Counted from the stretch's first letter, positions 25,926 through 35,350 are shown. The stretch: 58,309 nucleotides of DNA from Bacillota bacterium (GCA_021846565.1 JAJZWS010000013.1:1-58309); one strand, 5' to 3'. Translations and numbers: made by a program. Notes: a model not told the origin generated them from the letters alone.

Positions 25926-27050
25926 TCACGGGACGACTTCATATGTCCACGGAAAGCTGGCGTTGCTCGTCCAATAGGACTCAAACGGCGACCAGTACTG
26001 CAACCGCGCCGTGGCCGTGCCGGAGTACCACCCCGTCGGCTGATCACTGTTGGCATAAAGCTCGATGCGCGAGGCAAAGCCGTTACCAGTACTGTCGCTG
26101 CTGTATTGCTTTGGCCCGGGACTCCATTTTCCTGATTCCGTCACCGTCCAGTTTGTCGCATCCCCCATTGATTGAGTAGATGCCGTTCCTAAGTAGTAGG
26201 TGACATTAAAGCCGTCGTAGCCAACACTGAATGACCACGTGTTGCCCGATCCCTGGGTGTACGGATACAGTTGCTGCTCGAAGACCTGCGGCTGACCATT
26301 GTCGGCGCTCATATATGCCTGTGTGACGTAAAAGTCGCTGTTGGTGCTTGTGGCAAACGAATTCGCCCACCACACTCTGTAATTGAAAAGGGTGTACTGA
26401 CCCTGGTGAATCTGGGGGTCCGATACGATTTGGGCGTAGGCCGCCGGTTCTGACTCCTCGGTGCAGTCCGACCACCCCTGGCCATCAACATACGGGTTGC
26501 TGCTGTAAGGCCAACAGCCGCCTCCGCCTCCCGGACCCGTCGTACTGCCGGGACCTGCGCCCGCGGCCAGCGTGCCGGCCATCATGCCGGAGTTCTCCAG
26601 AGCCTTCAGCGCGTTCTTTTTTCCCTGTTGGTACGTGATGGCCGGGTTGGCCATCGTAAAGGACTGGGTGGTCGAGCTGGCCCACAAGTGATGTCCTCCG
26701 GCACTGACCGACCACATGATGCCGTCCGGTCCACCTTTCGTTGCATCCATGTACGCGTTCTGGAACTGCCCCCCCCAAAGCATCCGCTGTGCCTCCAAAG
26801 GGAATCCGCTGACCATCAAAGTGTATGTCACCGCTTACCGTGATGGTGGTGGCCGTCCTGGCCTCGATCGTCCAGGTTGCTGTGGCGAGCCAAGGTTGGC
26901 CCATGTCACGCTGTAGGCAAATCCCCGGTCATGAAACGTGGCGCGGTCACTTTGAGCCTTCGCCCCCCCCCCTCCGACGAAAGCCCATGCCGAAGTTAAG
27001 AGCAACGCGCCAACCCATCCCCTGCCACGTCGTGTGCTCAATGGACCCAT
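25926..27050 (-). pseudogene. Secreted protein gene, frameshifted
   Basis: The longest frame (25926-26831, from a GTG) encodes 301 residues rich in Tyr, Trp, Ser and Asn, with a Gly-rich stretch (GPGGGGGCWPY) and a beta-rich end. It lacks a signal peptide. Upstream, two other frames supply what looks like the missing start: a signal sequence RGWVGALLLTSAWAFVGG ending in AKA, then FAYSVTWANLG, and then TATWTIEARTATTITVSG. Joining them needs two frameshifts, so the gene appears broken, unless the sequence has errors. The translated downstream part could still be made from the GTG. Composition is AT-richer than the neighbours, hinting at transfer. I cannot name the family. Confidence 0.55.
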
Positions 27051-27622
27051 CCCCATCAACCTTCTGTCAGCATCGAACCACATCGAAGGCTCTCACCGCT
27101 GGGTCTACCCTCGGCAATTCCAGTCATCGCTCCGAATTCCTGCTTGCGGAAAAACACTTTGTGGGTCGCTAGACGCAAGGGTGGCCAGCCCCAGGTTCCG
27201 TCGGCGCCGGGCCGACGGGCGCCAGAGACGCCGTGATGGGCTGCCAAGTCCTTCCGGACGGTGTTTTGGGAGCGGCGGTTCTCTCCGGTGGACGATGCAC
27301 TTGTACACGTCGGCTTTGGGGAGCCGGTCGCGATCGCCGCCCTGAGTGCGGAGAGGTTATCTACCCCTACCACCTGGCTGTGCTGGACCCGGCGGCTCTG
27401 CAGATCAGTCACGACCGTTGTCCCCAGTGCGCCGATTCGTAAGCCCCGATCCACCGGCCCCGGGCGTCCCGACAGCCGTCGCGGTCAACACGCACAACCG
27501 CCCCTGGGGACAGGCGGGCCAGGTGCACGCGGGAACTTGCAACGTACGGGGTGCGGTCAACCCGACAGTCCGGGCGCGTGGGCAGGGAGCCGCCCGACGG
27601 GCTGTGCTCGCCCCCGCAGGAG
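27051..27622. other. Gene-poor region upstream of the menaquinone operon
   Basis: About 570 bp. It contains the zinc-ribbon remnant at 27261-27442 and otherwise no coding sequence I can support. The minus-strand 132-codon frame here has no recognised motif. Confidence 0.4.
27261..27442 (+). pseudogene. Remnant of a small zinc-ribbon protein gene
   Basis: One frame gives MFWERRFSPVDDALVHVGFG and shifts near 27340 to another frame giving PECGEVIYPYHLAVLDP, then ISHDRCPQCADS and a stop. The second part has a paired-cysteine layout of a zinc ribbon, with the first Cys lost at the shift point. Low confidence; no ribosome site was identified. Confidence 0.35.
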
Positions 27623-27651
27623 TTGACGGATCGAGAGGTGGGCGAGAAAAT
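27623..27651 (+). promoter_or_regulatory. Predicted promoter of the menaquinone operon
   Basis: TTGACG (-35) and GAAAAT (-10, 4 of 6) with a 17-bp spacer, about 65 nt before the menB start. The -10 end abuts the tandem palindromes, so a bound repressor would block initiation. Confidence 0.5.
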
Positions 27652-27680
27652 GAACCATGGTTCACGTGAACCGCGATTCA
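27651..27680 (+). promoter_or_regulatory. Tandem palindromic operator upstream of menB
   Basis: A perfect 14-bp palindrome TGAACCATGGTTCA is followed after 2 bp by the related TGAACCGCGATTCA, so two half-site pairs stand 16 bp apart. Their place at the predicted -10 and start point suggests a dimeric repressor, TetR-like or similar. The core GAAC-N4-GTTC of the first copy also has the form of a LexA/DinR box, so the regulator is undecided. Confidence 0.65.
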
Positions 27681-27716
27681 TTTTGGCCCAACCAGTGGGC
27701 TTAGGGAGGTGGCGAC

Positions 27717-28538
27717 ATGGAGTGGGAAGCGTTCGGCCCGGCGACGCCGTATCAGGACATTAAGTTTGAGCGGCGGGGGGCGGTGGCCAAGATTACGATC
27801 AATCGGCCGGAGGTGCGGAACGCCTTTCGGCCCAAGACGCTGTTTGAGATGCAGGAGGCATTCCGTCAGGTGGCGGAGGACCCGACGGTGGGGGTGGCCA
27901 TCCTCACGGGCGAGGGCCCGCTGGCCTTTTGTTCCGGCGGCGACCAGCGCATCCGGGGCGACGCCGGCTACGTCGACGATGCTGGGGTGCCCCGGTTGAA
28001 CGTGCTGGAACTGCAGCGGCAGATTCGCCAGCTGCCGAAGCCCGTGGTGGCCATGGTGGCGGGGTACGCGATTGGCGGCGGCCACGTGCTGCATCTGGTG
28101 TGCGACCTCACAATAGCGGCCGACAACGCCGTGTTTGGTCAGACTGGCCCCAAAGTGGGCAGCTTTGACGGAGGGTTTGGGGCGAGCCTGTTGGCGCGAA
28201 CCATCGGGTGGAAGCGGGCGCGCGAAGTGTGGTACCTCTGCCGCCAGTACTCGGCCCAAGAGGCGCTTGACATGGGCCTCATCAACACGGTGGTGCCGCT
28301 GGACCAGCTGGAGGCCGAAACCCTCAAGTGGTGCGACGAGATGTTGCAGAAAAGTCCCATGGCGCTTCGGTTTCTGAAAGTCTCGTTCAACGCGGCGGAG
28401 GATGGACTGGTCGGACTGCAGCAGATGGCCGGCGACATGACCATGCTGTACTACATGACCGAGGAGGCCCAGGAGGGCCGCAACGCGTATCAGCAGAAGC
28501 GCACGCCGGACTTCACCCGCTTTGGGCGTCTGCCGTAA
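27717..28538 (+). CDS. menB: 1,4-dihydroxy-2-naphthoyl-CoA synthase
   Basis: Closes the ring of o-succinylbenzoyl-CoA to dihydroxynaphthoyl-CoA in menaquinone synthesis. The 273-aa crotonase-fold protein shows the MenB signatures [29 protein letters not shown] and the C-terminal [18 protein letters not shown]. Length is normal for the family. ATG at 27717 with GGGAGGTGG upstream. It opens the operon menB-E-A-F-D-H and is followed directly by menE (TAA then ATG). It is the gene behind the palindromic operator. Confidence 0.97.
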   Translation: MEWEAFGPATPYQDIKFERRGAVAKITINRPEVRNAFRPKTLFEMQEAFRQVAEDPTVGVAILTGEGPLAFCSGGDQRIRGDAGYVDDAGVPRLNVLELQRQIRQLPKPVVAMVAGYAIGGGHVLHLVCDLTIAADNAVFGQTGPKVGSFDGGFGASLLARTIGWKRAREVWYLCRQYSAQEALDMGLINTVVPLDQLEAETLKWCDEMLQKSPMALRFLKVSFNAAEDGLVGLQQMAGDMTMLYYMTEEAQEGRNAYQQKRTPDFTRFGRLP

Positions 28539-30020
28539 ATGACGCCGACGGGCGGCGAGGGACGCGGGCGCGCCGGGTCGTGGGACTGGCTGGGGCGCCG
28601 CGCCGCCATCCATCCGGAGCGGGAGTACTGGCGGTCGGACGCGGCCACCTTCACTGTGGGCGCGCTTGATGCGCGGGTGGACCGCGTGGTGGGGCTTCTC
28701 GACGACCGGGGGGTGAAGCCGGGCGACCGCGTGGTGAGCTTCCTGCCCGCGGAATACCAGCACCTGGAACTCCTGTTTGCGGCCATCCGCCTGGGGGCCA
28801 TCCTGGTTCCCCTGAACGCGGCGCTCTCGGCCGAGGAGCGGGCGGAGCGGATCCAGAGCGCCGACCCTCGCCTCGTAGTGACCCGGGCGGGGTTGGACGG
28901 CTTGTCCGGGCGAGACCTGCTGGTGGTGCCGGAGGCGGCTCCGCTGGACGACCTGCTGGCGGCGGGAGCGCCGAAGCCCCTCCCGTACGGGCCATCGGCC
29001 GACAGCGTGCAATGCCTGATGTACACGTCGGGCACCAGCGGATCGGCCAAGGGGGTCGCGCTCACGCTGGGGCAGCATGCCTGGGCCGCCCTCGGTTCCG
29101 CGCGCGCGATTGGGCATGACCCCGAGGACGTCTGGCTGCTGGCGCTGCCGCTTTTTCACGTGGGGGGCCAGGCCATTCTGCTGCGCGCCATCCTGGCGGG
29201 GGCGAGGGTAGTGGCGCTGCCGCGCTTCGACGCGGCTCGCACGGCCGGGCATCTGGCCGATGGCTCGGTGACGCTGGCGTCGCTGGTGCCCACTATGCTT
29301 CAGCGGGTGCTGGATCTGAGGGCCGGCCCGTTTTCCCCGCGGCTCCGGGCCGTGCTGGTGGGCGGTGGCCGCGCGGAGCCCGCCCTGCTGGAGCGGGCCC
29401 ACGCGGCGGGGCTGCCCGTGCGGACGGCCTACGGCATGACGGAGACCGCCTCCTCGGCCACGACGCTGGAGGCGGGGCAGGTGCCGGAGGGCTTCCACAC
29501 GAGCGGCACCCCCCTCTGGGGGGTGGAGGTGCAGATCGCCGAGCCCGGGCCGGACGGCGTAGGGGAAATCTGGGTCCGGGGTCCGCAGGTGGTGCGGAGG
29601 TATTGGGGCGAGTCGCCGCGGGCGGCGGACGAATGGTTTGCGACCGGGGACCTGGGGCGGATGGACGGCCAGGGCCGGCTGGTGGTGGTGGACCGACGCA
29701 CGGATCTCATCGTCTCCGGCGGGGAGAACGTGTATCCCGCGGAGATTGAGCGGGTGGTGGCCCGCCATCCGGGGGTCCGCGCGGTGGCCGTGGTGGGCGT
29801 GTCGGACGCCGTGTGGGGCCAGTCGCCCGTGGCGGTGGTGGTGCCCGCGGCCGGCGCCGCGCTCACGCCGGACGCCCTCAGCGTCTTTGCCCAGGAGCAC
29901 CTGGCCCGCTACAAGGTGCCCCGCCGGTGGATCCTCACGGCGTCACTTCCGCTCACAGGCAGCGGCAAGGTGTGGCGGGCGCGGCTCAGGACTCTGGTGG
30001 AGCGGGGGGAGCTTTGTTGA
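28539..30020 (+). CDS. menE: o-Succinylbenzoate--CoA ligase
   Basis: Activates o-succinylbenzoate with ATP and CoA, giving the substrate of MenB. The 493-aa adenylate-forming enzyme has the P-loop-like MYTSGTSGSAKGVALT, the motif AYGMTETASS, and the hinge/C-terminal YKVPRRWILTASLP and GSGKVWR with its catalytic lysine. ATG immediately after the menB stop, with no gap. Assignment as MenE rests on operon position as well as fold, since sequence alone would allow other acyl-CoA ligases. The stop overlaps the TTG of menA. Confidence 0.93.
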   Translation: MTPTGGEGRGRAGSWDWLGRRAAIHPEREYWRSDAATFTVGALDARVDRVVGLLDDRGVKPGDRVVSFLPAEYQHLELLFAAIRLGAILVPLNAALSAEERAERIQSADPRLVVTRAGLDGLSGRDLLVVPEAAPLDDLLAAGAPKPLPYGPSADSVQCLMYTSGTSGSAKGVALTLGQHAWAALGSARAIGHDPEDVWLLALPLFHVGGQAILLRAILAGARVVALPRFDAARTAGHLADGSVTLASLVPTMLQRVLDLRAGPFSPRLRAVLVGGGRAEPALLERAHAAGLPVRTAYGMTETASSATTLEAGQVPEGFHTSGTPLWGVEVQIAEPGPDGVGEIWVRGPQVVRRYWGESPRAADEWFATGDLGRMDGQGRLVVVDRRTDLIVSGGENVYPAEIERVVARHPGVRAVAVVGVSDAVWGQSPVAVVVPAAGAALTPDALSVFAQEHLARYKVPRRWILTASLPLTGSGKVWRARLRTLVERGELC

Positions 30021-30898
30021 CCCTGCGCGAATGGTGGGTGCTGGCGCGCCCCCCCACGTTGCCGGCGTCAGTGGCGCCGGTGGCCGTGGGCGTGGCCGCT
30101 GGGGCGTTGGCCGGGTCGGTGAGCTGGCTTTTGACCGGAGTGATGCTGGCGGTAGCGCTCCTGTTGCAGATTGGAACCAACATGGCCAACGAATACGCGG
30201 ACTTTCGGCGCGGTGTGGACCAGGCCGACTCGGTCGGCATTGCGGGTTTTTTGGTGACCGGCCACATGACGGCGCCCGAGATTCGCCGGTGGGCGGCCGG
30301 TACGTTTTTGGCCGCGCTCCTATTGGGGATGGTGCTGGTGGCGGCCCGAGGCCTGTGGCTGCTGGGACTGGGAGCGTTGGGCGCGTCAGCGGCTGGCCTG
30401 TACAACGCCGGGCCGCGGCCGCTGTCCGCCACCCCTTTCGGGGAGGCCGTGGTGTTTCTCATCATGGGGCCCATCGAGGTGGTGGCTTCGGAGTTGGCGG
30501 CGGTGGGCCGCTTCACGCCGGCGGGGGTGCTGGCATCGCTGGCCGTGGGCTGTACGGTGGCGTCGATCCTGATGGCCAACAACCTGCGCGACCGGCTGCC
30601 GGACCGCGATCGGGGGCGCCGAACGGTGGCTGTGCTGTTGGGGCCCCGGGCCGCTCAACGGGGGCTCGAAGCACTGGTCGCTGTGGGTTTGCTGCTGCCG
30701 TTGCTCTTCGGCGCCGCGTCGCTGCTGCCCATTACGGCCGGGGGGCCGGCGCTGTTGCTGCCGTGGGCATGGGCGCGGCTTCGCACCTTGGCGCGGCCGG
30801 AAGGACTCGCGAAAAGTGTCCTGGTGGCCGGGCGCATTCATTTGTGGTCCGGTTTGCTGTTGGCGCTGGGGTTGGCAGCCGGCGTGTGGGTGCGTTGA
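30017..30898 (+). CDS. menA: 1,4-dihydroxy-2-naphthoate octaprenyltransferase
   Basis: Membrane prenyltransferase (293 aa, about 8-9 helices) that attaches the polyprenyl tail to dihydroxynaphthoate. The Asp-rich first motif is NMANEYADFRRGVDQAD and the second is NNLRDRLPDRDRGRRTVAV, both characteristic of MenA/UbiA. The start is a TTG at 30017, overlapping the menE stop as TTGA; GGGGGAG lies 6 nt upstream. Between menE and menF in the operon. Confidence 0.94.
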   Translation: MTLREWWVLARPPTLPASVAPVAVGVAAGALAGSVSWLLTGVMLAVALLLQIGTNMANEYADFRRGVDQADSVGIAGFLVTGHMTAPEIRRWAAGTFLAALLLGMVLVAARGLWLLGLGALGASAAGLYNAGPRPLSATPFGEAVVFLIMGPIEVVASELAAVGRFTPAGVLASLAVGCTVASILMANNLRDRLPDRDRGRRTVAVLLGPRAAQRGLEALVAVGLLLPLLFGAASLLPITAGGPALLLPWAWARLRTLARPEGLAKSVLVAGRIHLWSGLLLALGLAAGVWVR

Positions 30899-30927
30899 CG
30901 CCACCGGAAACGAAAGGCGGGAAGCGG

Positions 30928-32286
30928 ATGAACCGGTCGCTGGTGGTGGGGCAGGTAGGGAGCCTGAGCGAGGTATCCCCCTGGGTGGACAGGGTGTTGG
31001 ACGAGGCCCGACGCACGGCCGATCGCCGCGGAGAGCCGGTCTGGGTCTCCGTGCGAGTGGGACTGGGGGATCCGGCGGCGGTGGATGCGCTGTCGGTGGC
31101 CAGCCCCGCCCTGACCTGGGCATTTCGCGAGCCCGACGGCCGGCTGACCCTCGCGTGGGGCGAGGCGCTCGGGGTGCGCGCCGACGGGGCAGAGGCACTC
31201 CGGACGGCCGCGAGCCGCTTGCAGGCGCTGGCTGCGGCTGCCAACCTGCCGACCGACCTGTGGGTGGGGGGCGGAGCGGCGTTCCAGGCCGGCCACTCCT
31301 GGAGGGGATTTCCGGATGCCAGTCTGGTGCTGCCCGAGTTAACGGTGCGGCGCGAGCCGGACGGTTCGGGCTGGTGGCAGCTGGTGGCGCGGGTGGCGCC
31401 ATCGGGAGCCCTTCGGCCGCCGCGGCCATTGCCACGCGTGCCGGGAACGACCGAGTCCCCGCCGGGCGTGACGCTCCTCACGACCCGCTTTGTCCCGCGC
31501 CCCGAACGGTGGCGCGACCAGGTGGCGGTGGTGGTGCGCGCCCTGGACCGCGGTCGCGTGGGCAAGGTGGTGCTGGCGCGGGCCGTGGATCTGGGGTTGG
31601 CCGAGCCGGTGGACCTGGACGCCCTGTGGGCCGCCCTGACACACGATGCGGCCGCCAGTGTGTTTCTGGTGCGCCAGGCGGGCGGTGTCTTTCTGGGGGC
31701 AACCCCGGAGCTTCTGGCGAGGGTGCAGGGGCGGCGGGTGTTCACGCAGGGGGTGGCGGGGACCGAGCGCGCGGAGGCGGGCCCCGACGTGCTGCTGGGA
31801 CGCTCCAAGGACCGTCGCGAGCACCGGGTGGTGGTGGAGGCGATTGCGGCGCGGCTGGGCCGGCTGGCCGACGACGTGGTGGTGGACCCCATCCGGGCAG
31901 TGCGCGCCGGGCCGGTCTGCCACTTGGTGACGCCGATCGCGGGCTGGCTCAGACCGGAGCAGGGCCTCTACGATGTCTTGACGGCGCTCCACCCCACGCC
32001 AGCCGTCGGGGGCGACCCCCCCAGCGCTGCGCTGGCCTGGCAGCACCGCCTGGAAGCGACGGCGCGTGGCTGGTATGCCGGACCCGTCGGCTTGGCCGAG
32101 GTCGGGGGAGCGTCGGGGGCCTTTTATGTAGGCTTGCGGTCGGCCTGGGTGCGTGGGCGGCGGCTGCGGTTGTTTGCGGGATGCGGGTTGGTGCGGGGGT
32201 CCGATCCGGATCAGGAGCTTTCGGAGTCGAGTCAGAAGCTGGCCGTCATGGTTCAGGCCCTGGCGGTTGGGGACGGCCCCTCGTGA
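30928..32286 (+). CDS. menF: Isochorismate synthase
   Basis: Converts chorismate to isochorismate, the entry to the menaquinone branch. The 452-aa chorismate-binding enzyme has an N-terminal divergent domain and a conserved C-terminal half: GKVVLARAVDLG, GVFLGATPELLARV, a Thr-rich TQGVAGTERAEA, then SKDRREHRVVVEAI and HLVTPIAGWL. These include the acid/base and Mg-binding residues typical of MenF/EntC. ATG at 30928, 29 nt after menA. Its stop overlaps the GTG of menD as GTGA. Confidence 0.94.
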   Translation: MNRSLVVGQVGSLSEVSPWVDRVLDEARRTADRRGEPVWVSVRVGLGDPAAVDALSVASPALTWAFREPDGRLTLAWGEALGVRADGAEALRTAASRLQALAAAANLPTDLWVGGGAAFQAGHSWRGFPDASLVLPELTVRREPDGSGWWQLVARVAPSGALRPPRPLPRVPGTTESPPGVTLLTTRFVPRPERWRDQVAVVVRALDRGRVGKVVLARAVDLGLAEPVDLDALWAALTHDAAASVFLVRQAGGVFLGATPELLARVQGRRVFTQGVAGTERAEAGPDVLLGRSKDRREHRVVVEAIAARLGRLADDVVVDPIRAVRAGPVCHLVTPIAGWLRPEQGLYDVLTALHPTPAVGGDPPSAALAWQHRLEATARGWYAGPVGLAEVGGASGAFYVGLRSAWVRGRRLRLFAGCGLVRGSDPDQELSESSQKLAVMVQALAVGDGPS

Positions 32287-33986
32287 GCGGCGACCCGCTG
32301 GGTGCCGCGGCGGCGGGGCTGGTGGAGGGGCTGTCGGCAGGAGGCGTCAGGGCGGCGGTCGTGTGCCCCGGTTCGCGCTCCACTCCGTTCGCCCTAGCGC
32401 TGGACCGTCATCCGGCCATCCGCGTCTGGATGCACGTGGACGAACGGTCCGCCGCCTACTTTGCGCTGGGGCTGGCCCGCGGACAGGGACGCCCGGTCGT
32501 CGTCCTCACGACCTCAGGCACCGCGGTGGGCAATCTCCTGCCGGCCGCCATGGAGGCGCGGTTCGGCGGAGGGGCCTTGGTGGTGCTGTCCGCCGACCGC
32601 CCGCCCGAGCTCCGCCAGGTGGGGGCGCCGCAGACGGTGGATCAGGTGAAGCTGTTTGGGCCGACCGTCAAGGCGTGTTGGGATCTGCCGGTGCCCGACC
32701 GCGCGGTGCCAACTGCCCACTGGGTTATGGCCGGGGTACGCGCGGCGGTGACCGCCAGCGGCGCCCCCACCGGCCCTGTGCACGTGAATGTACCGGTGCG
32801 CGATCCCCTTGTGCCCCAGTGGCCGTCGGTTTGGGATTCGCGGCACCCCGTGTCCGTCGCGCGACCCGCGCGCGCGACGGACTGGGGTGCGTTGGACGCA
32901 TTTGGGGCCGGCGAACCTCGGGGGCTCATCGTGGCCGGAGCCGAAAACCTGCTGGGTGCGCGCCGTACCGTCGCGCAGCTGGCCGATCGCTGGGGGTGGG
33001 CGGTGTGGGCCGATCCGCTGTCCAATCTGCGGGGGCGCATCCCGACGGTGGCGACCGCTGACTGGCTGGCCCACGCTCTGCCTGAGAAATATTGGCCTGC
33101 CAAGATTCTCCGGGTGGGTCCAGTCCCCACGTCGAAGGCGGCCAATCGGCTCATGGCGCAGGTGCCCACGGCCGTGGTGGACTCCGAAGGATCCTGGCGC
33201 GACCCGGGGGGATCAGCGGTGGCCTGGTTTCCCACGGATCTGCAGACATGGGATGACGACCCGTGGCCGTGGTCGGCCGGCAAATCGCGCGGTGCGCCCT
33301 GGCGCCAGGCGTGGGAGCACCTGGATGGACTGGCCGCAGGCTGGCTGGCCCGCCGCCTGGCTGAGGCTCCGGGGGGTGTGTCCAGCCACTGGGCGCACGG
33401 TCTCTCGTCGGTGGTGCCGGCGGACACGCTGGTCATGGTGGGCAACAGCCTGCCGGTGCGGGACCTAGACCAGTGGTTTGCCGGGTCCGAGCGCTTTACC
33501 CTGTTTGGCAACCGCGGGGTGAGCGGCATTGACGGCGTAGCGTCGACTGGGCTTGGGCTGGCGGCGGCTCGCGGCCAGCGGCTGCTGCTGGTGGTGGGGG
33601 ACTTGTCGTTTGTTCATGACCTGAACGCCTGGCTGCCCGTCCGGCGTGAGGGCCTTGGGGCCACGGTGCTGGTGGTCAACAACGACGGCGGGGGCATCTT
33701 CAACACGCTTCCGCAGGCGGAGCTGCCGCCCGAGTCGTTTGAGCGGTTGTTTGGCACGCCGCATGGGCTGGATCTCGCTGGGGCGGCCACCCTGTACGGG
33801 GGCCGATACGATAAGACGTCCCACTGGGCCGAGACGGCGGCGGTCTTGAGGGCCGGCCAGCGCGAGGATGGCCTCGAGATTGTGGATTGGCACACGGCGT
33901 CGCGGGTCGCGTATGCCGCCTGGCTGGCCGAGACCCGGGTCCTGTTGGGCCATGAACTGGCGCAGGCGTGGCGTGCCTTGGTTTGA
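32283..33986 (+). CDS. menD: 2-succinyl-5-enolpyruvyl-6-hydroxy-3-cyclohexene-1-carboxylate synthase
   Basis: ThDP enzyme that joins 2-oxoglutarate to isochorismate (567 aa). Conserved regions are VVCPGSRSTPFALALDRHP at the N-terminus, VDERSAAYFALGLARG, TTSGTAVGNLLPA, and the ThDP/Mg motif VVGDLSFVHDLNAW plus VVNNDGGGIFNTLPQ near the C-terminus. All are typical of MenD. GTG start at 32283 overlapping menF. The end overlaps menH by 14 nt. Confidence 0.96.
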   Translation: MSGDPLGAAAAGLVEGLSAGGVRAAVVCPGSRSTPFALALDRHPAIRVWMHVDERSAAYFALGLARGQGRPVVVLTTSGTAVGNLLPAAMEARFGGGALVVLSADRPPELRQVGAPQTVDQVKLFGPTVKACWDLPVPDRAVPTAHWVMAGVRAAVTASGAPTGPVHVNVPVRDPLVPQWPSVWDSRHPVSVARPARATDWGALDAFGAGEPRGLIVAGAENLLGARRTVAQLADRWGWAVWADPLSNLRGRIPTVATADWLAHALPEKYWPAKILRVGPVPTSKAANRLMAQVPTAVVDSEGSWRDPGGSAVAWFPTDLQTWDDDPWPWSAGKSRGAPWRQAWEHLDGLAAGWLARRLAEAPGGVSSHWAHGLSSVVPADTLVMVGNSLPVRDLDQWFAGSERFTLFGNRGVSGIDGVASTGLGLAAARGQRLLLVVGDLSFVHDLNAWLPVRREGLGATVLVVNNDGGGIFNTLPQAELPPESFERLFGTPHGLDLAGAATLYGGRYDKTSHWAETAAVLRAGQREDGLEIVDWHTASRVAYAAWLAETRVLLGHELAQAWRALV

Positions 33987-34845
33987 AGCGCCGGGCACCC
34001 AATGCCCGCAGGCGCTCTGGTATACGGCGGCCGGGCCCCCCGATGCCCCGCCCCTCCTGATGTTGCACGGCTTTCTGGGCACGCATGTCACCTGGCAGCC
34101 GCTGGTGCGCGGGCTCCGTCAAACGCATCGGGTGGTGCGACCCGACCTGTACGGCCACGGGCGCTCGGGGATCCCGTCCGACGGTGGGCACCTGGACCCG
34201 GACGGCCTGGCCCGCGATCTGCTGGCCCTGATGGCGTCCGTGGCGGCTGGGTCGTTTTCCCTGGTGGGCTACTCCATGGGGGGCCGCATTGCGCTCCGCA
34301 TGGCGGCGGCTGCGCCGGCACACGTGGCACGGCTGGTGCTGGTCAGCGCGTCCGCGGGCATCCCCGACGCCGCAGAGCGGGATGCGCGGAGGCGGGCGGA
34401 TGCGGCACTGGCGGCCCAGATCGAGGCGAGCGGGCTGGACGCCTTCCTGGCCCGGTGGGACCAAACCCCGGTGCTGGCCAGCGGCCGTCCGCTGACGGAG
34501 GCTCAGCGGCGCCGTCTCGCGCATGACCGGGCAAGGCACCGGCCGGAGGGCATTGCGGCAAGCCTCCGCCATACCGGGGCGGGCTCTCAGGTGGACAGCG
34601 GGCCTCTGCTGCCCGCCTGGTCGGTGCCCACACTTCTGGTGGCCGGCCGTCGCGACGGGAAGTATGTTGCCTCCATGCGGCAGATGGCTGCGATGATTCC
34701 CGGAGCGCAACTGGCGATTGTGGAGAGCGTCGGACATCGAGTGCCGCTGGAGGCGCCCGTCGCGTTGGCGGGCCTGGTTAGTCGGTTCCTGACAGGATTG
34801 CGGGTTCCGACGGTTCCAGGACCCCCTGGGCATTCAGCCGGTTGA
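33973..34845 (+). CDS. menH: 2-succinyl-6-hydroxy-2,4-cyclohexadiene-1-carboxylate synthase
   Basis: Alpha/beta-hydrolase that eliminates pyruvate from the MenD product. The 290-aa protein has the oxyanion HGFLGTHVTW, the nucleophile elbow VGYSMGGRIAL and the catalytic Asp/His region (ESVGHRVPLEAP). GTG start at 33973 within the last codons of menD; an ATG 21 nt earlier is possible. It is the last gene of the operon. Its 3' end overlaps the convergent 190-aa gene by 68 nt. MenC, which would take the next step, is not found here. Confidence 0.88.
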   Translation: MPWFEAPGTQCPQALWYTAAGPPDAPPLLMLHGFLGTHVTWQPLVRGLRQTHRVVRPDLYGHGRSGIPSDGGHLDPDGLARDLLALMASVAAGSFSLVGYSMGGRIALRMAAAAPAHVARLVLVSASAGIPDAAERDARRRADAALAAQIEASGLDAFLARWDQTPVLASGRPLTEAQRRRLAHDRARHRPEGIAASLRHTGAGSQVDSGPLLPAWSVPTLLVAGRRDGKYVASMRQMAAMIPGAQLAIVESVGHRVPLEAPVALAGLVSRFLTGLRVPTVPGPPGHSAG

Positions 34846-35350
34846 CCGCGTAGTAGCTGTACCGCTCATCGCGGGCCGGGGGCGCCATGCGAATCGACAC
34901 CGGGAAGGCGCCGGACACTTTGACCACTGCGGGCGGCAACACGTGTACCCACACCGACGGGTCGCCGGCGGGAATCCAGAGCGAGTCCGACGCCAACAGC
35001 ACATCATCCAGGAACACGGGCATCATGTAGGGCAACCCCCCCGGGGGAACGCCCTGCAGATGGGCGGACGTCAGTGCCGACACTTCCGTCGACGTGGCGG
35101 GGCGCACCTCGTACCCAAACCACCGCACGAAGATGCGATAGTCGATGCGCACGTCGGCCGTGGACAGTATCAAAATGGGCCGCGTACCGCACCAGCACAC
35201 CGTGGTGGTCACCACCTGGTTTAAGCGGCACGGCAACACCTCTGACACTTCGTAGGCACCCCGCGTCAGATGATGCAACCGCCGACGGCCAAGAATTTCT
35301 ATCTCGCGCGTCCGCATGATGTCCCAAAACGGCACCCAATACTGCTGCAT
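34778..35350 (-). CDS. Hypothetical protein convergent with menH
   Basis: A 190-aa protein with no recognised domain. It is beta-rich, with hydrophobic stretches (PILILSTADVRIDYRIFVRW) but no clear membrane helix. ATG at 35350; an in-frame start 36 nt upstream (MGATGGREG) is also possible. The last 68 nt overlap the end of menH on the other strand, an unusually long convergent overlap. Function unknown. Confidence 0.6.
   Translation of the reverse strand: MQQYWVPFWDIMRTREIEILGRRRLHHLTRGAYEVSEVLPCRLNQVVTTTVCWCGTRPILILSTADVRIDYRIFVRWFGYEVRPATSTEVSALTSAHLQGVPPGGLPYMMPVFLDDVLLASDSLWIPAGDPSVWVHVLPPAVVKVSGAFPVSIRMAPPARDERYSYYAVNRLNAQGVLEPSEPAILSGTD

Noticed and set aside
27651-27664. The menB palindrome as a plain LexA box
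   Set aside because: It fits the loose GAAC-N4-GTTC form but is extended to a longer 14-bp palindrome and is repeated, unlike the single box at 55320. I keep it as an unassigned operator and note the resemblance.
27678-29900. A 740-codon minus-strand frame opposite menB and menE
   Set aside because: It is the antisense of two clear enzymes, has Arg/His/Pro-rich composition and no ribosome site.
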